From NCBI GenBank assembly GCA_002256115.1, contig NKIK01000018.1, forward strand, positions 1 to 64,000: 64,000 nt of DNA, read 5' to 3'. The DNA is from Burkholderiales bacterium PBB3. GTDB lineage: Bacteria; Pseudomonadota; Gammaproteobacteria; Burkholderiales; Burkholderiaceae_C. Each line of letters starts with the position of its first letter. The stretch's first letter is position 1. The notes below the pieces were generated by a model. It did no database searches. It was not told the DNA's origin and saw only the letters and a list, made by a program, of their open reading frames with translations. Below, piece after piece: positions 1 to 8,522 of the stretch. Both the position numbers and the translations under genes were made by a program.

Positions 1-448
1 GGAAGCGGGCCAGGGCGCACAGGGCGGCTAGGGCTGATAGACCAAAGGGCGCGGCGTGAGGCGCGGCCGATGTTGAAGAATCTGCGCGCGCGTTGGCGGG
101 CTGCGCGTCTTGCAGGAGCGCTGTTGTACTGGCTGACAAGACCGTCCCTGACTGCGGGTGATAGCCCTTGTGACAAAGGGCTGGGTTGAAAAGATGGGGT
201 GCGCGATGCCGCGCGAGTATCGGGGAAGTTGGGTGGAAATCAGGCTGCAAGGCGCATTGACTTGGGGCGCATCAGAGATAGATCTGAACTTCGTGACTTA
301 AATCACAGAAGAAGGCTTACCAAACCCTTGCATTTACACATCTATACAACACAGGGCGAACAACCCTAGTCGCTGAACTACGCCAATTTCTTGCCGGTTT
401 TATCAATTCTCTGGCTTCGAACTGGAAATCCAGAGAAAAAAGCTTAAA
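1..448. other. Left-edge region without a supported gene
   Basis: I find no coding region here that I can support; the open frames are short and unlike known proteins. An imperfect hairpin (AGCCCTTG / ACAAAGGGCT, about 163-182) has no following T-run, so it is not a convincing terminator. The stretch after about 280 is AT-richer and is probably upstream regulatory DNA, but I could not place a -35/-10 pair with good spacing in it. Confidence 0.4.
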
Positions 449-470
449 TTGGCTAAGCATTTAGATGCCG

Positions 471-526
471 AACAGGCCATTCAGGCCGTGGATAGTGCGG
501 AAGTAGCTCCTAAACTTATAGCAAAT
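471..526 (+). repeat. Dispersed repeat copy 1
   Basis: Copy of a roughly 55-bp repeat whose best conserved part is GGCCRTTCAGGCCGTGGATA followed by GTGCGG and a GCT...TAGC end. This copy is slightly diverged (AAGTAGCTCC instead of GAGCAGCTCC). It lies just left of the pectin locus in the same orientation as the copy at 28731-28792 on the other side. A small open frame across it (449-634) is repeat-derived and not called as a gene. Confidence 0.85.
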
Positions 527-593
527 CGTTCCAGTGCACTGCATCAAACCATCGGACTCTGCGCTCGTTCTAAAAATTGGCAGCCTCAAAACA

Positions 594-623
594 TTGATTT
601 GAAACAATGTTTCAAAATAGAAT
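594..623 (+). promoter_or_regulatory. kdgK promoter with KdgR-like operator in the spacer
   Basis: TTGATT (594-599) and TAGAAT (618-623) are separated by 18 bp and form a plausible sigma70 promoter. The spacer holds TGAAACAATGTTTCA (600-614), a palindrome around its centre base that matches the gammaproteobacterial KdgR box core. A repressor bound there would block RNA polymerase. Transcription would begin near 630, almost on the ATG at 631, so the message may be leaderless. Promoter elements are read by eye; the operator match is strong. Confidence 0.6.
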
Positions 624-630
624 GCTGCCC

Positions 631-1605
631 ATGACTATAGAGAACAGCAGCACCGTACCGCCGGTGAAAAAAGTGGCCCTGATTGGTGAATGCATGTTGG
701 AGCTGTCGGGCACCGCCTTTGGTGCGATGCAGCAAAGCTACGGGGGCGATACCTTCAACACGGCGGTGTATTTGCAGCGCTGCGGCGGCGCTGCCTTGCA
801 AACCTGGTACGCCACGGCCCTGGGGGATGACGCGCTGAGTGCCGCTTTGCAGCAGCGCTGGGCCGCTGATGGCTTGCAGCTAGACCTGGTGCGCACCATT
901 GCGGGCCGCATGCCTGGTCTCTACCAGATCGAGGTGGATGCCCATGGGGAGCGGCGTTTTAGTTTTTGGCGTGACCAGAGCGCGGCGCGCGCCTACTTTG
1001 ATGTGGCCAGCACGCCGCTGGAAGCCCGCGCTGACAGCTGGGATGCGTTTTACTTTTCCGGAATCAGCTTGGCCATATTGCCGCCTGCGGGCCGAGAACG
1101 GCTGATTGCGCTGGCGCTGCGCCTGCGCCAGCGCGGTGCCACGGTGGTGTTTGACAACAACTACCGCCCGCGGCTGTGGGCCGACAAAGCCACCGCGCGC
1201 ACCAGCTTTTGCCAGGCGTTTGCAGCGGCCAGCACGCTGCTGATCACCGCAGATGATCACCAGGCCTTGTTTGAATTTGACAGCTTAGACGCGGCGGTAG
1301 CGGATGCGCAAGCCCTGCAAATGCCTGAGCTGGTGATCAAGCGGGGCGCCGCCGATACGCTGGTTCGCGTCAACAGCAGCGAGGGCTGGGCTATTTGGCA
1401 CAGTGTGCCCACAGAGCTGGTGCTGCGTGTGGTGGACACCACCGCCGCTGGTGACTCGTTTGCCGCCGCTTACCTGAGCCAGCGCCTGCAGGGCCGCCCC
1501 GCAGCCGAGGCCGCCCAGTTTGGCAACCGCCTGGCCGCACGGGTCATTCAGCACCCCGGAGCCATCATTCCGCTGGCGGCTATGCAAGATTTGTTGCCCG
1601 TATGA
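631..1605 (+). CDS. kdgK: 2-keto-3-deoxygluconate kinase
   Basis: PfkB-family sugar kinase (324 aa from this start) that phosphorylates 2-keto-3-deoxygluconate to KDPG in the cytoplasm, where the saturated and unsaturated galacturonate routes meet. The N-terminus has the KdgK-like ALIGECMLELSG strand. The C-terminal PfkB signature DTTAAGDSFAAAYL supplies the catalytic Asp and anion hole. An in-frame ATG at 607 lies inside the KdgR-like operator and upstream of the predicted transcription start, so 631 is preferred. A GTG at 664 is an alternative, but neither start has a clear ribosome binding site. The stop overlaps the start of the next gene (ATGA), indicating translational coupling. Confidence 0.9.
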   Translation: MTIENSSTVPPVKKVALIGECMLELSGTAFGAMQQSYGGDTFNTAVYLQRCGGAALQTWYATALGDDALSAALQQRWAADGLQLDLVRTIAGRMPGLYQIEVDAHGERRFSFWRDQSAARAYFDVASTPLEARADSWDAFYFSGISLAILPPAGRERLIALALRLRQRGATVVFDNNYRPRLWADKATARTSFCQAFAAASTLLITADDHQALFEFDSLDAAVADAQALQMPELVIKRGAADTLVRVNSSEGWAIWHSVPTELVLRVVDTTAAGDSFAAAYLSQRLQGRPAAEAAQFGNRLAARVIQHPGAIIPLAAMQDLLPV

Positions 1606-2459
1606 AAGCGCGACTGAAAGCCTGTTGGGGCGTGGGGCTGGCGCTTTGGGTTGCCTTGGGGGGTGCTGCGCATGCTCAGACCTCCGCACCTGCATCTTCC
1701 CCAACGCCCGCACCTATCGCGCGCATCATCTTGGTGGGAGATTCCACGATGGCCCCCCGCAGCGGCTACGGTGACGCGCTGTGCCAGCGCCTGCCGCCGC
1801 AGGTGGAATGCCTGAACTTGGCCAAAGGCGGGCGCAGCTCGGGCAGCTACCGGGCGGAGGGCTCTTGGGCCCAGTTGCTGGACCGCTTGCAAGCGGCACA
1901 CGCGCTCTCCAGCGGGCACGCGGGCGTTCCTACCTGGGTGTTCTTGCAGTTTGGCCACAACGACCAACCCGGCAAGCCCGGCCGCTCTACCGACCTGGCC
2001 ACCGAATACCCGGTGAACTTGCAAGCCTATGTGCGTGACGTGCGCAAACTGGGCGCTACCCCAGTGCTGGTCACGCCGCTAACGCGTCGCACTTTCAAAG
2101 GCGGCGTATTAGAAAACAACCTGCTTCCCTGGGTGCAATCCATGCGCACCGTGGCCGCAGACCAGGCCGTGGCGCTGATTGACCTGAACGCCATCAGCGT
2201 TCAGGCAGTGCAGGCCATGGGCCAGGACGAAGCCGACACGCTGGCCATGGAGCCACCACCACCCAAGCCCGCACCGAGCACCGTGGCCGCACCAGCAGCC
2301 CCCAAGGATTCAGCTGCGCCAAGCACCGAGATTCAGGGCGCGGCCAAAACCACGTTTGACCGCACCCACTTGGGCGCGAAAGGGGCAGCGCTGTTTGCCG
2401 ACATGGTGGCGGCCGAGGCCCGCAAAGTGGCGGGCCTAAAGGCCTACTTCAGCCACTGA
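1602..2459 (+). CDS. Rhamnogalacturonan acetylesterase-like SGNH hydrolase, exported
   Basis: 285 aa with a signal peptide ending near AHAQ (about residue 26). SGNH/GDSL motifs are in order: GDST (nucleophile Ser), the Gly block in KGGRSSGSYR, GHND (Asn), and DRTHLG near the C-terminus (Asp/His). This pattern fits the CE12 rhamnogalacturonan acetylesterase group, which removes acetyl esters from pectin backbones so that lyases can act. A Pro/Ala-rich insert at about residues 219-245 looks like a flexible loop. It is translationally coupled to kdgK. Its last 16 bp overlap the convergent esterase gene on the other strand. Exact substrate is inferred. Confidence 0.8.
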   Translation: MKARLKACWGVGLALWVALGGAAHAQTSAPASSPTPAPIARIILVGDSTMAPRSGYGDALCQRLPPQVECLNLAKGGRSSGSYRAEGSWAQLLDRLQAAHALSSGHAGVPTWVFLQFGHNDQPGKPGRSTDLATEYPVNLQAYVRDVRKLGATPVLVTPLTRRTFKGGVLENNLLPWVQSMRTVAADQAVALIDLNAISVQAVQAMGQDEADTLAMEPPPPKPAPSTVAAPAAPKDSAAPSTEIQGAAKTTFDRTHLGAKGAALFADMVAAEARKVAGLKAYFSH

Positions 2460-4030
2460 GTCAGCGCTTGCAGTGCCGGGGTCTCGCGCAGGCCCTGCGC
2501 CACCAGTGCGGCCATGGCCCTTGCGCCGCGCTCCTGAAAATGCGTGGTGGCTGCGGCCTCTAGCCAGTAGTCGGTCCAGTCCGTGGGATGGGTGTTGGCA
2601 AACGCTATGGTTTTGGCTTCCAGCTCCACCAGGGGCACTTGGTAGGCCACAGCGGTGTCGCGGATGGTTTGCACATAGTTGCCCACATAGGCAAAGCCCC
2701 CGCTGGCGTCTTGGCGGGTGAAGTGGGTCGACACAACGGGGCGCTTGTCTTCACCCACATAGGCGGCCTTGCGGTCTGCATTCAAAAAGCGCACGGTCGG
2801 CGTGAGCAGCACGGGGATGGCACCCTTGGCCCGCACATCCTGCACATACACCGCCAGCGCATTCTGAAACGCCATGTGCGCCTGCCACGTGGGGAACTGC
2901 GGCTGGCCTTGTACGTCATTCGGGTAGGTGCACAGGTTGGCCACATCGGCTGGGCCGCGCAGGGGTTTGTGGGCGTTGCAGTTTTGGTCGTTGTGGCCGT
3001 GGGCGATCAGCACGTAATCGCCTGGGCGCATGAAGCGGGTCATTTGCCGGTACCAGCCGCCGTTGTAAAAATCACGCGAGCTGCGGCCCGCGCGCGCGCC
3101 GTTGATCACCTTCACGCCGCTGTCCGCTTTGAACTCGGCCTCAAACACCTGGCCCCAGCCCATGCGCGGCATGCGCTGGCGCTCGTAGGTGGCGGCAGTG
3201 GAGTCACCCACGATGAAGATGCGCCGCGGCGCAGTTGTTATGGCGGCCAGCACGCTGCGGCTGCGCTCCCATTGCAAGGCTTCATTGGCCTGGGGGCCAA
3301 AGGGTTTAGCAATCGGGTTCCACAGCACATCGGTGATCACTGTCGCGGATGACTTGCCACTGTTGTTGTCATAGCCCCGGTTGTGGTTGATGAGCCCCAA
3401 CACGGCGTCCACACCGGTGCCATCTGCCTGCATCGGCGTTGTGACCGGATGAAACGCACCGGGCTCAGCCACCCCGGCTTGGCCCAACGCATCGCCAAAG
3501 CCTGCGCGCAGCTGCGCCAAAGCGGCGGCGGGTAGAGCGGGGGAAATTGTGGGTGGCAGCGCCATGGCCAGCTGCTGCGGGCCGAGCAGCCCCAGCTGCA
3601 GCGCCACATCGGAGGCCATCCAATCGGTCAGTGGGTTGATGTTGGCCGTGTTGGAGCCTACGTGTAGTTCTTCTAGCAACGCCACCATGCACACGGGCCG
3701 CGGCACTTGGCTTTGTGCGCAGTGCCGGGGGTCTGCCCCCGCTTCGGTGGCGGCCAGCGCAAGGGGCGGCACCAGCGTTGATGCATCCAGCGTGTAGCGG
3801 CCTTGCGCATCGGCCTGTGCGGTGACTGTTGTGCCACGGCTATCGCGCGCCGCAATGTGTGCGCCGCGCAGCGGGCCGCCGGTGGCGGCAACGCCACGCA
3901 GCGTGCTCGTAGGCGGGGGGCTGGCCCAGGCAGTGGCAAACAGACTGACACCGAATGTGGTCAGTACAGCGGTCAGTGCGACGCTCAATACTTGGACGGG
4001 TGGGGTGGCTGTGGCAAAACGCATACACAA
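2444..4030 (-). CDS. SGNH acetylesterase with N-terminal accessory domain, exported
   Basis: 528 aa. An export signal ends near AWAS; residues about 40-100 resemble a carboxypeptidase-regulatory-like beta domain (TLRGVAATGGPLRGAHIAA...TVTAQADAQGRYTLD). A linker region follows, then a C-terminal SGNH hydrolase with GDSTAATYE, the block GARAGRSS, HGHNDQN and a final THFQERGA. The catalytic half resembles pectin or rhamnogalacturonan acetylesterases but is only distantly like the neighbour at 1602-2459, so the two may take different ester positions. A terminator between it and the receptor gene upstream suggests separate transcription or readthrough control. Substrate assignment is inference from context. 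Confidence 0.75.
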   Translation of the reverse strand: MCMRFATATPPVQVLSVALTAVLTTFGVSLFATAWASPPPTSTLRGVAATGGPLRGAHIAARDSRGTTVTAQADAQGRYTLDASTLVPPLALAATEAGADPRHCAQSQVPRPVCMVALLEELHVGSNTANINPLTDWMASDVALQLGLLGPQQLAMALPPTISPALPAAALAQLRAGFGDALGQAGVAEPGAFHPVTTPMQADGTGVDAVLGLINHNRGYDNNSGKSSATVITDVLWNPIAKPFGPQANEALQWERSRSVLAAITTAPRRIFIVGDSTAATYERQRMPRMGWGQVFEAEFKADSGVKVINGARAGRSSRDFYNGGWYRQMTRFMRPGDYVLIAHGHNDQNCNAHKPLRGPADVANLCTYPNDVQGQPQFPTWQAHMAFQNALAVYVQDVRAKGAIPVLLTPTVRFLNADRKAAYVGEDKRPVVSTHFTRQDASGGFAYVGNYVQTIRDTAVAYQVPLVELEAKTIAFANTHPTDWTDYWLEAAATTHFQERGARAMAALVAQGLRETPALQALTQWLK

Positions 4031-4057
4031 AGACTTTCAATCAATAGGGCTTTGAAC

Positions 4058-4088
4058 AAAAAAAGGGCAGCCCGAGCTGCCCTTTTTT
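4058..4088. terminator. Bidirectional rho-independent terminator
   Basis: Seven-base-pair stem GGGCAGC / GCTGCCC (4065-4071, 4076-4082) with a CCGA loop, an A-run on the left and a T-run on the right. It lies just after the stop of the leftward TonB receptor gene, ending that transcript, and 28 bp before the start of the leftward esterase gene. Confidence 0.85.
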
Positions 4089-4112
4089 GCGTAAATAACC
4101 TGCGTTGGGTTA

Positions 4113-7061
4113 TCAGAACTTGTAGCGTGCGCCCACTACCAACTCGCGCCCGGTGACATTGTTGACAACGACGCTATCGCGAGCGCGGCTGATGAACTGG
4201 TCATTCGGTTGGTTGGTCAGGTTGGTGGCTTCCAAGGTGAGGTCCAAGTTTTTAGTAGCCTTGTACGTCATCGACAAGTCGAAGTTAATTGTTTCGTTTT
4301 TGCCTTCTACGTCATTGTTATTGCGCCCTGGTACCAGTTGCGTGAACGACGAACGTTGCGATCCAGAGAGACGCGCGCTGAAAGTTCCATCATCGTAGTA
4401 GAGGGTGGCGTTGAATGCCCGTGGCGACATGTTGATCAAGTCATCAGTGATTTTGGTACCGACGGTCGATGGCGCTACAGCAGCTACAGCGTACTCAATC
4501 TGCGAGTTCACGTAGGTGTAGTTCAGCATAATTCCAAAGTTCTTTCCTATGCCAGGCAAGAAGGTGAAAGGCTGTTGGATGTTGACCTCAAATCCGCTGA
4601 GCTTGCCGCCATCGGTATTGATAGGAGTGGTAACCGAGAACACTTCTTCGCCGTTAAATCCCGGTGGCAGCAAGGCCAATGGCAGGCCCGTCTGGCTGTA
4701 AGGCATGTCAACCCGCAAAGTCTGGATGTAAGTCTTGATGTTCTTTTGGAACAGACCTAAACCAATAAAGGCGTTCTTGGCGTGGTACCACTCGATGCTG
4801 GTGTCGAAAGTGTCAGCGCGGAATGGTTGCAAGGTTGGGTTGCCGCCGGTATAGGACAAAGTGCCGCTGGTGCTAAGCGTTCCGCCGGGGCTGACATTAC
4901 CCAACTGGGGCCGGGCCATTACCTTGGCTATGGCAACGCGACCAATCAAATCCTTGGATAAGTTGGCAGCTACGTTGAGCGACGGCAGCCAATCGGTATA
5001 GCTATTCTCAGCGGTGACTGGCAGGCCACCGCCCGTAGCCAGGTAGCCAGTTGCAACCATCTTGGTTTGAACATAGCGCGTACCAAAATTGCCGCGCAGC
5101 GGTATGCCAGACAACGCAGTTGAGAAGTCCGCCATCAGGAATCCACCGGTATCGGTCTCAACAATCGTACGATTGGAACCACGTGCAGAACCGTTGGTGA
5201 TGGAGGTGAGTGTGTAGTCGCCTGGGCCACCCGCAGTACCGGTTTTCAGGCAGTTGCAATAGATGTCGTACGCGGACGCAATAGCATTCAGGTTCGGTAT
5301 GACCCATGAGGTCACAGAACCGGCAGGCAGATCTTGCCCCTTGCCAAACCCGGTCAAGTTGGTCACCAGGCTGATCGGGCTGATACCGAGGGGCAATGCG
5401 TTCATGGTCTCCACGGTGCGGCGCGCCTCAAACACGTCGGACGTGAACTTCTTGTAGTCCAGACCCGCTTTGACAGTCAATTTTTCGGGGATCAAGTCCC
5501 AGGCCAGATCGACGTGCGCTAGGTCATTGGTATTGGTTGCGCTGTTAGGGCGAATACGCACTTCACTGGGGGTGAAGTTGGTGATGTTGGCAGCGCCGAC
5601 GGGCACGCCCATGATCTTGAACGCGCCGTTGGGATCGTTCGGGTTCAAAGTGCCGTAGTTGATGCTGGGTGCGCGGTCATTGCCCGTGAAATCAATGGAG
5701 TAACCGTTGACGTTGGGGGCATCCAGCGTGGTGGTGGTCTGAATCGGGTTGTCAAACTTCGAGGTTGCGCGGCCAATGCGGGCGGTCAACTTCATGGAGT
5801 CGCCGATGTTCTGTTCCCACGTCACGGTGGGCTGCGTGAAGGTGGTGGAGAGTTCGTCAAACCGAGATTCGGCGCGGATGTCCACACCGTTGTAAGTGCC
5901 ACGCAGCAGCGAGCCATTGGCATCGTAGGCGGCGCTGACCACGCTGGTTTGGGGCTTGCCACCGGCGGTCAGGGTGCGGCTAAACGAGATAGCCTCCAAG
6001 AAATCCTCTTGGCGCGTCGCACTGAGTTTGGAGTACAGCATGTCCACGGTGACCAAAGAACCTTCTGCGGGCTTGATCTGGAACGAACCGGTCATGCCGA
6101 CACGGTCTTGGTCGTGGGTCAAGCGGCCGTAGCGTGGCAGTCGTGGGTGGAAGTTGCCCGCTTTGCTGGCCTCAGTAAAGGCGGCAAGATTCTCGGGTGT
6201 GTTGGGTAAACGGTTTACGCCTTGGGCCGCTGGGCCGCAAGTCGTTGCGGTGGAACCCGCAGGCAGTCCGGTGGTAATGCCCTGGGGAGGGCACCAGCCG
6301 CCCGATGACGGACCGTTGTCCCAACGCACGGTGCTGAAGCCTTCTTCTAGTACCTTGCGTTTTGAAAATGCGCCGGAGATGAGGACGCCAATTTTCTTGT
6401 CCGCGAAGGTGTCGGACAGCAAAAAGGACGCTTTAGGAGTCGTTGTGCCCGACAAATCGTTGTAAGAGCCCTTTAAAGACACGCTGGCTGCACGTCCCTT
6501 CAGATCAAAGGGGCGTGTAGTTTGCAAATCAACGGTGGCACCCAAAGAGCCCTCATCCACGTCGGCAGAACTGCTCTTGCGCACGGTTAGCGAGCTAAAC
6601 AGGTCGGCGGCAAAAACATTGAAGTCGAATCCGCGTGAGCGGTTGGCACCGCCTGAGCTGTCGGTACCGCCAGTAGTGGCCAGGCCTTCAATACCATTGA
6701 TGCGCACGCGCGTGAAATCTTGTCCCAGTCCGCGCACGGTGATGGAGCGGCCTTCGCCCGCGTCACGGTCAATCACCACACCAGGCACCCGCTGCAGCGA
6801 CTCTGCCAAGTTGGTATCCGGAAACTTGCCCATGTCCTCGGCCTTGATGACGTCGACGATGCCGTTGTCATTGCGCTTGGATGCCAGTGAGCTTTCCAAA
6901 GATGCGCGCATGCCAGTCACGACGACGGCGTCTAGGTCTTTTTTAGTCTCTTGGGCAGCAACGCCGCCTGCGGCTGTCAAAACCAGAGACGCGACCAGGG
7001 TGTGAACGGCTTGGCTGATCGGTTTGAGCGCAGGGCGCGCCGGTGAACTCTTGTTTGTCAT
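4113..7061 (-). CDS. TonB-dependent outer membrane receptor, probably for pectic oligosaccharides
   Basis: 982 aa. Signal peptide ends near VAAQ. A TonB-box-like segment DAVVVTGMRASLESSL is followed by the plug domain (LAESLQRVPGVVIDRD..GRSITVRGLG) and a long beta-barrel ending in GARYKF, the expected aromatic C-terminus of outer-membrane barrels. The arrangement is that of the TonB-Xanthomonas-Caulobacter receptor class linked to plant polysaccharide uptake. A clean GAGGAGA ribosome binding site precedes the ATG. It follows kdgF by 44 bp on the same strand, so the pair probably forms an operon under the kdgF promoter and KdgR. Specificity for oligogalacturonides is inferred from context. Confidence 0.9.
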   Translation of the reverse strand: MTNKSSPARPALKPISQAVHTLVASLVLTAAGGVAAQETKKDLDAVVVTGMRASLESSLASKRNDNGIVDVIKAEDMGKFPDTNLAESLQRVPGVVIDRDAGEGRSITVRGLGQDFTRVRINGIEGLATTGGTDSSGGANRSRGFDFNVFAADLFSSLTVRKSSSADVDEGSLGATVDLQTTRPFDLKGRAASVSLKGSYNDLSGTTTPKASFLLSDTFADKKIGVLISGAFSKRKVLEEGFSTVRWDNGPSSGGWCPPQGITTGLPAGSTATTCGPAAQGVNRLPNTPENLAAFTEASKAGNFHPRLPRYGRLTHDQDRVGMTGSFQIKPAEGSLVTVDMLYSKLSATRQEDFLEAISFSRTLTAGGKPQTSVVSAAYDANGSLLRGTYNGVDIRAESRFDELSTTFTQPTVTWEQNIGDSMKLTARIGRATSKFDNPIQTTTTLDAPNVNGYSIDFTGNDRAPSINYGTLNPNDPNGAFKIMGVPVGAANITNFTPSEVRIRPNSATNTNDLAHVDLAWDLIPEKLTVKAGLDYKKFTSDVFEARRTVETMNALPLGISPISLVTNLTGFGKGQDLPAGSVTSWVIPNLNAIASAYDIYCNCLKTGTAGGPGDYTLTSITNGSARGSNRTIVETDTGGFLMADFSTALSGIPLRGNFGTRYVQTKMVATGYLATGGGLPVTAENSYTDWLPSLNVAANLSKDLIGRVAIAKVMARPQLGNVSPGGTLSTSGTLSYTGGNPTLQPFRADTFDTSIEWYHAKNAFIGLGLFQKNIKTYIQTLRVDMPYSQTGLPLALLPPGFNGEEVFSVTTPINTDGGKLSGFEVNIQQPFTFLPGIGKNFGIMLNYTYVNSQIEYAVAAVAPSTVGTKITDDLINMSPRAFNATLYYDDGTFSARLSGSQRSSFTQLVPGRNNNDVEGKNETINFDLSMTYKATKNLDLTLEATNLTNQPNDQFISRARDSVVVNNVTGRELVVGARYKF

Positions 7062-7105
7062 GAATTGTCTCCTCGGGTAGTTGTGGTGTGTTGTCGGTGA
7101 AGGGG

Positions 7106-7447
7106 TCAGGTGCCGGAGGACAGGTAGTCGTCCCGGCGCGGTGAGAACTGGTCCAGCAAGTGGCTGTGGTGCTCTAAAGCAACCACGCCGTGCGTGTGGT
7201 CGTGGGGGGCGATGAAGGCATCACCGGCTTTCAAGACGCGGCGCTCGCCATTGATGATGGCTTCAAACGATCCAGAGATCACAAAGCCAATCTGGTCGTG
7301 CACCTCATGCGAATGCGGTGTGCCAATCGCGCCTTTATCAAATTGCATGAACACCGACATGAGCTGGGGGGTGTGCCCCACGATCTTGCGGCGGATGCCG
7401 TCGCCCAGCTCGGTCCAGGGGGTGGCGTCGTTGTCAAAAAAATTCAT
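7106..7447 (-). CDS. kdgF: KdgF, unsaturated galacturonate linearising cupin
   Basis: 113-aa single-domain cupin. Metal-site motifs are visible as HSHEVHDQIGFVISG (cupin motif 1) and a histidine-rich HDHTHG (motif 2). KdgF converts 4,5-unsaturated galacturonate, the product of oligogalacturonate lyase, to the linear keto form used by KduI. Size, sequence pattern and position next to kduI all agree. A GAGG ribosome binding site lies 6 bases before the ATG. It is divergent from kduI across a regulatory region with two KdgR-like sites. Confidence 0.88.
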   Translation of the reverse strand: MNFFDNDATPWTELGDGIRRKIVGHTPQLMSVFMQFDKGAIGTPHSHEVHDQIGFVISGSFEAIINGERRVLKAGDAFIAPHDHTHGVVALEHHSHLLDQFSPRRDDYLSSGT

Positions 7448-7516
7448 AAGGGCCTCGGTGTGCGTAAGAAATCGGTCAACAAAATCAAATTACTGATCAA
7501 TGTGGAACCTTGTTTT

Positions 7517-7533
7517 GGTGATACTATAGCACC
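7517..7533. promoter_or_regulatory. Overlapping divergent extended -10 elements, kdgF/kduI
   Basis: The sequence GGTGATACTATAGCACC has GGTG/CACC arms and carries an extended -10 on each strand: TGATACTAT rightward and TGCTATAGT leftward. Each has only a weak -35. This would make divergent promoters sharing the same bases for kdgF (left) and kduI (right). Read by eye only. Confidence 0.4.
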
Positions 7534-7545
7534 ACCAATTTGTTT

Positions 7546-7560
7546 TGAAACAGTGGTTCA
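7546..7560. promoter_or_regulatory. KdgR-like operator, site 1
   Basis: TGAAACAGTGGTTCA, a near-palindrome matching the kdgK operator TGAAACAATGTTTCA at 12 of 15 positions (the centre base and two others differ). It lies upstream of the leftward -10 and just downstream of the rightward one, so it could repress both. Confidence 0.65.
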
Positions 7561-7580
7561 CTAGGTAGAAACCAGTATTT

Positions 7581-7595
7581 CAAAACATTGTTTCA
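7581..7595. promoter_or_regulatory. KdgR-like operator, site 2
   Basis: CAAAACATTGTTTCA has a perfect right half-site (TGTTTCA) and a two-mismatch left half. It is centred 35 bp from site 1, between the divergent promoters and kduI, consistent with two dimers on the same face or cooperative binding. Confidence 0.65.
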
Positions 7596-7669
7596 TTCGT
7601 TAGCCTTAGGCAAATAAGCGCTTTAAACAAGCCAAAACGGCTATTTACCCACCGACCACTGGAGCTTCC

Positions 7670-8506
7670 ATGCAAATCCGCCAACCCGTTCACAGCGACC
7701 ACGCCCGCACCCTAGACACTGAAGGTCTACGCCGCCATTTCTTGGTCGAAGACCTGTTTGTGGCCGACAACGTCACGCTGACCTACAGCCAAATCGACCG
7801 CATCATCGTCGGCGGCATCATGCCGGTGGCGGCGGGCGTGACCTTCTCGGCTGAGCTGGGCAAGCACACCGGAACTGACTACTTTTTGCAACGCCGCGAG
7901 CTGGGCTTGATCAATATTGGCGGCGCAGCGCGCGTGGTGGTAGATGGCGTGACGTTTGAAGTGGGTGCCCGCGAGGCCCTGTATGTCGGCCAAGGCGCTA
8001 AGGCACTGGAATTTTTCAGCATCGACGCGGCCCAGCCCGCCAAGCTGTATTTCAACTGCGCACCGGCCCACACCGCCTATCCGCACCGCAAGGTGACCCT
8101 GGCCGAGGCTTCGCCCGAGACCCTGGGCGCGCCGGAGACCAGCAACCGCCGCACGATTTACAAATTCCTGGTGCCCAATGTGTTGCCAACTTGCCAATTG
8201 CTGATGGGCATGACCCAACTGGAGCCTGGCAGCCTGTGGAACACCATGCCCTGCCACACCCATGACCGCCGCATGGAGGTGTATTTCTACTTTGATATGA
8301 AGGCCGATGCGGCCGTCTTCCACATGATGGGCGAGCCCACCCAAACCCGCCACCTGGTGGTGCGCAATGAACAAGCGGTGATCAGCCCGAGCTGGTCTTT
8401 GCACTCAGGCGTAGGCACCCAGGCTTACACCTTTATCTGGGGCATGGTCGGCGAGAACCAAGTGTTCTCTGACATGGACCACATCCCCATGACCACCCTG
8501 CGTTAA
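7670..8506 (+). CDS. kduI: 5-keto-4-deoxyuronate isomerase
   Basis: 278 aa, the family's standard length. KduI converts 5-keto-4-deoxyuronate (DKI) to 2,5-diketo-3-deoxygluconate in the cytoplasm. The zinc ligands known from the E. coli enzyme are conserved at the same numbering: His196 and His198 in [13 protein letters not shown], Glu203, and His245 in WSLHSG. The whole chain is full length with no interruption. It is the first gene of the rightward pectin operon and is followed 16 bp later by kduD. Two KdgR-like operators lie upstream. Confidence 0.97.
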   Translation: MQIRQPVHSDHARTLDTEGLRRHFLVEDLFVADNVTLTYSQIDRIIVGGIMPVAAGVTFSAELGKHTGTDYFLQRRELGLINIGGAARVVVDGVTFEVGAREALYVGQGAKALEFFSIDAAQPAKLYFNCAPAHTAYPHRKVTLAEASPETLGAPETSNRRTIYKFLVPNVLPTCQLLMGMTQLEPGSLWNTMPCHTHDRRMEVYFYFDMKADAAVFHMMGEPTQTRHLVVRNEQAVISPSWSLHSGVGTQAYTFIWGMVGENQVFSDMDHIPMTTLR

Positions 8507-8522
8507 TCCGGAGTTGATAAAA

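Noticed and set aside
163..182. Hairpin as rho-independent terminator
   Set aside because: Imperfect stem without a T-run and no gene ending there.
449..634. Small open frame before kdgK
   Set aside because: It covers the dispersed repeat and the kdgK operator, with no ribosome site or protein-like features.
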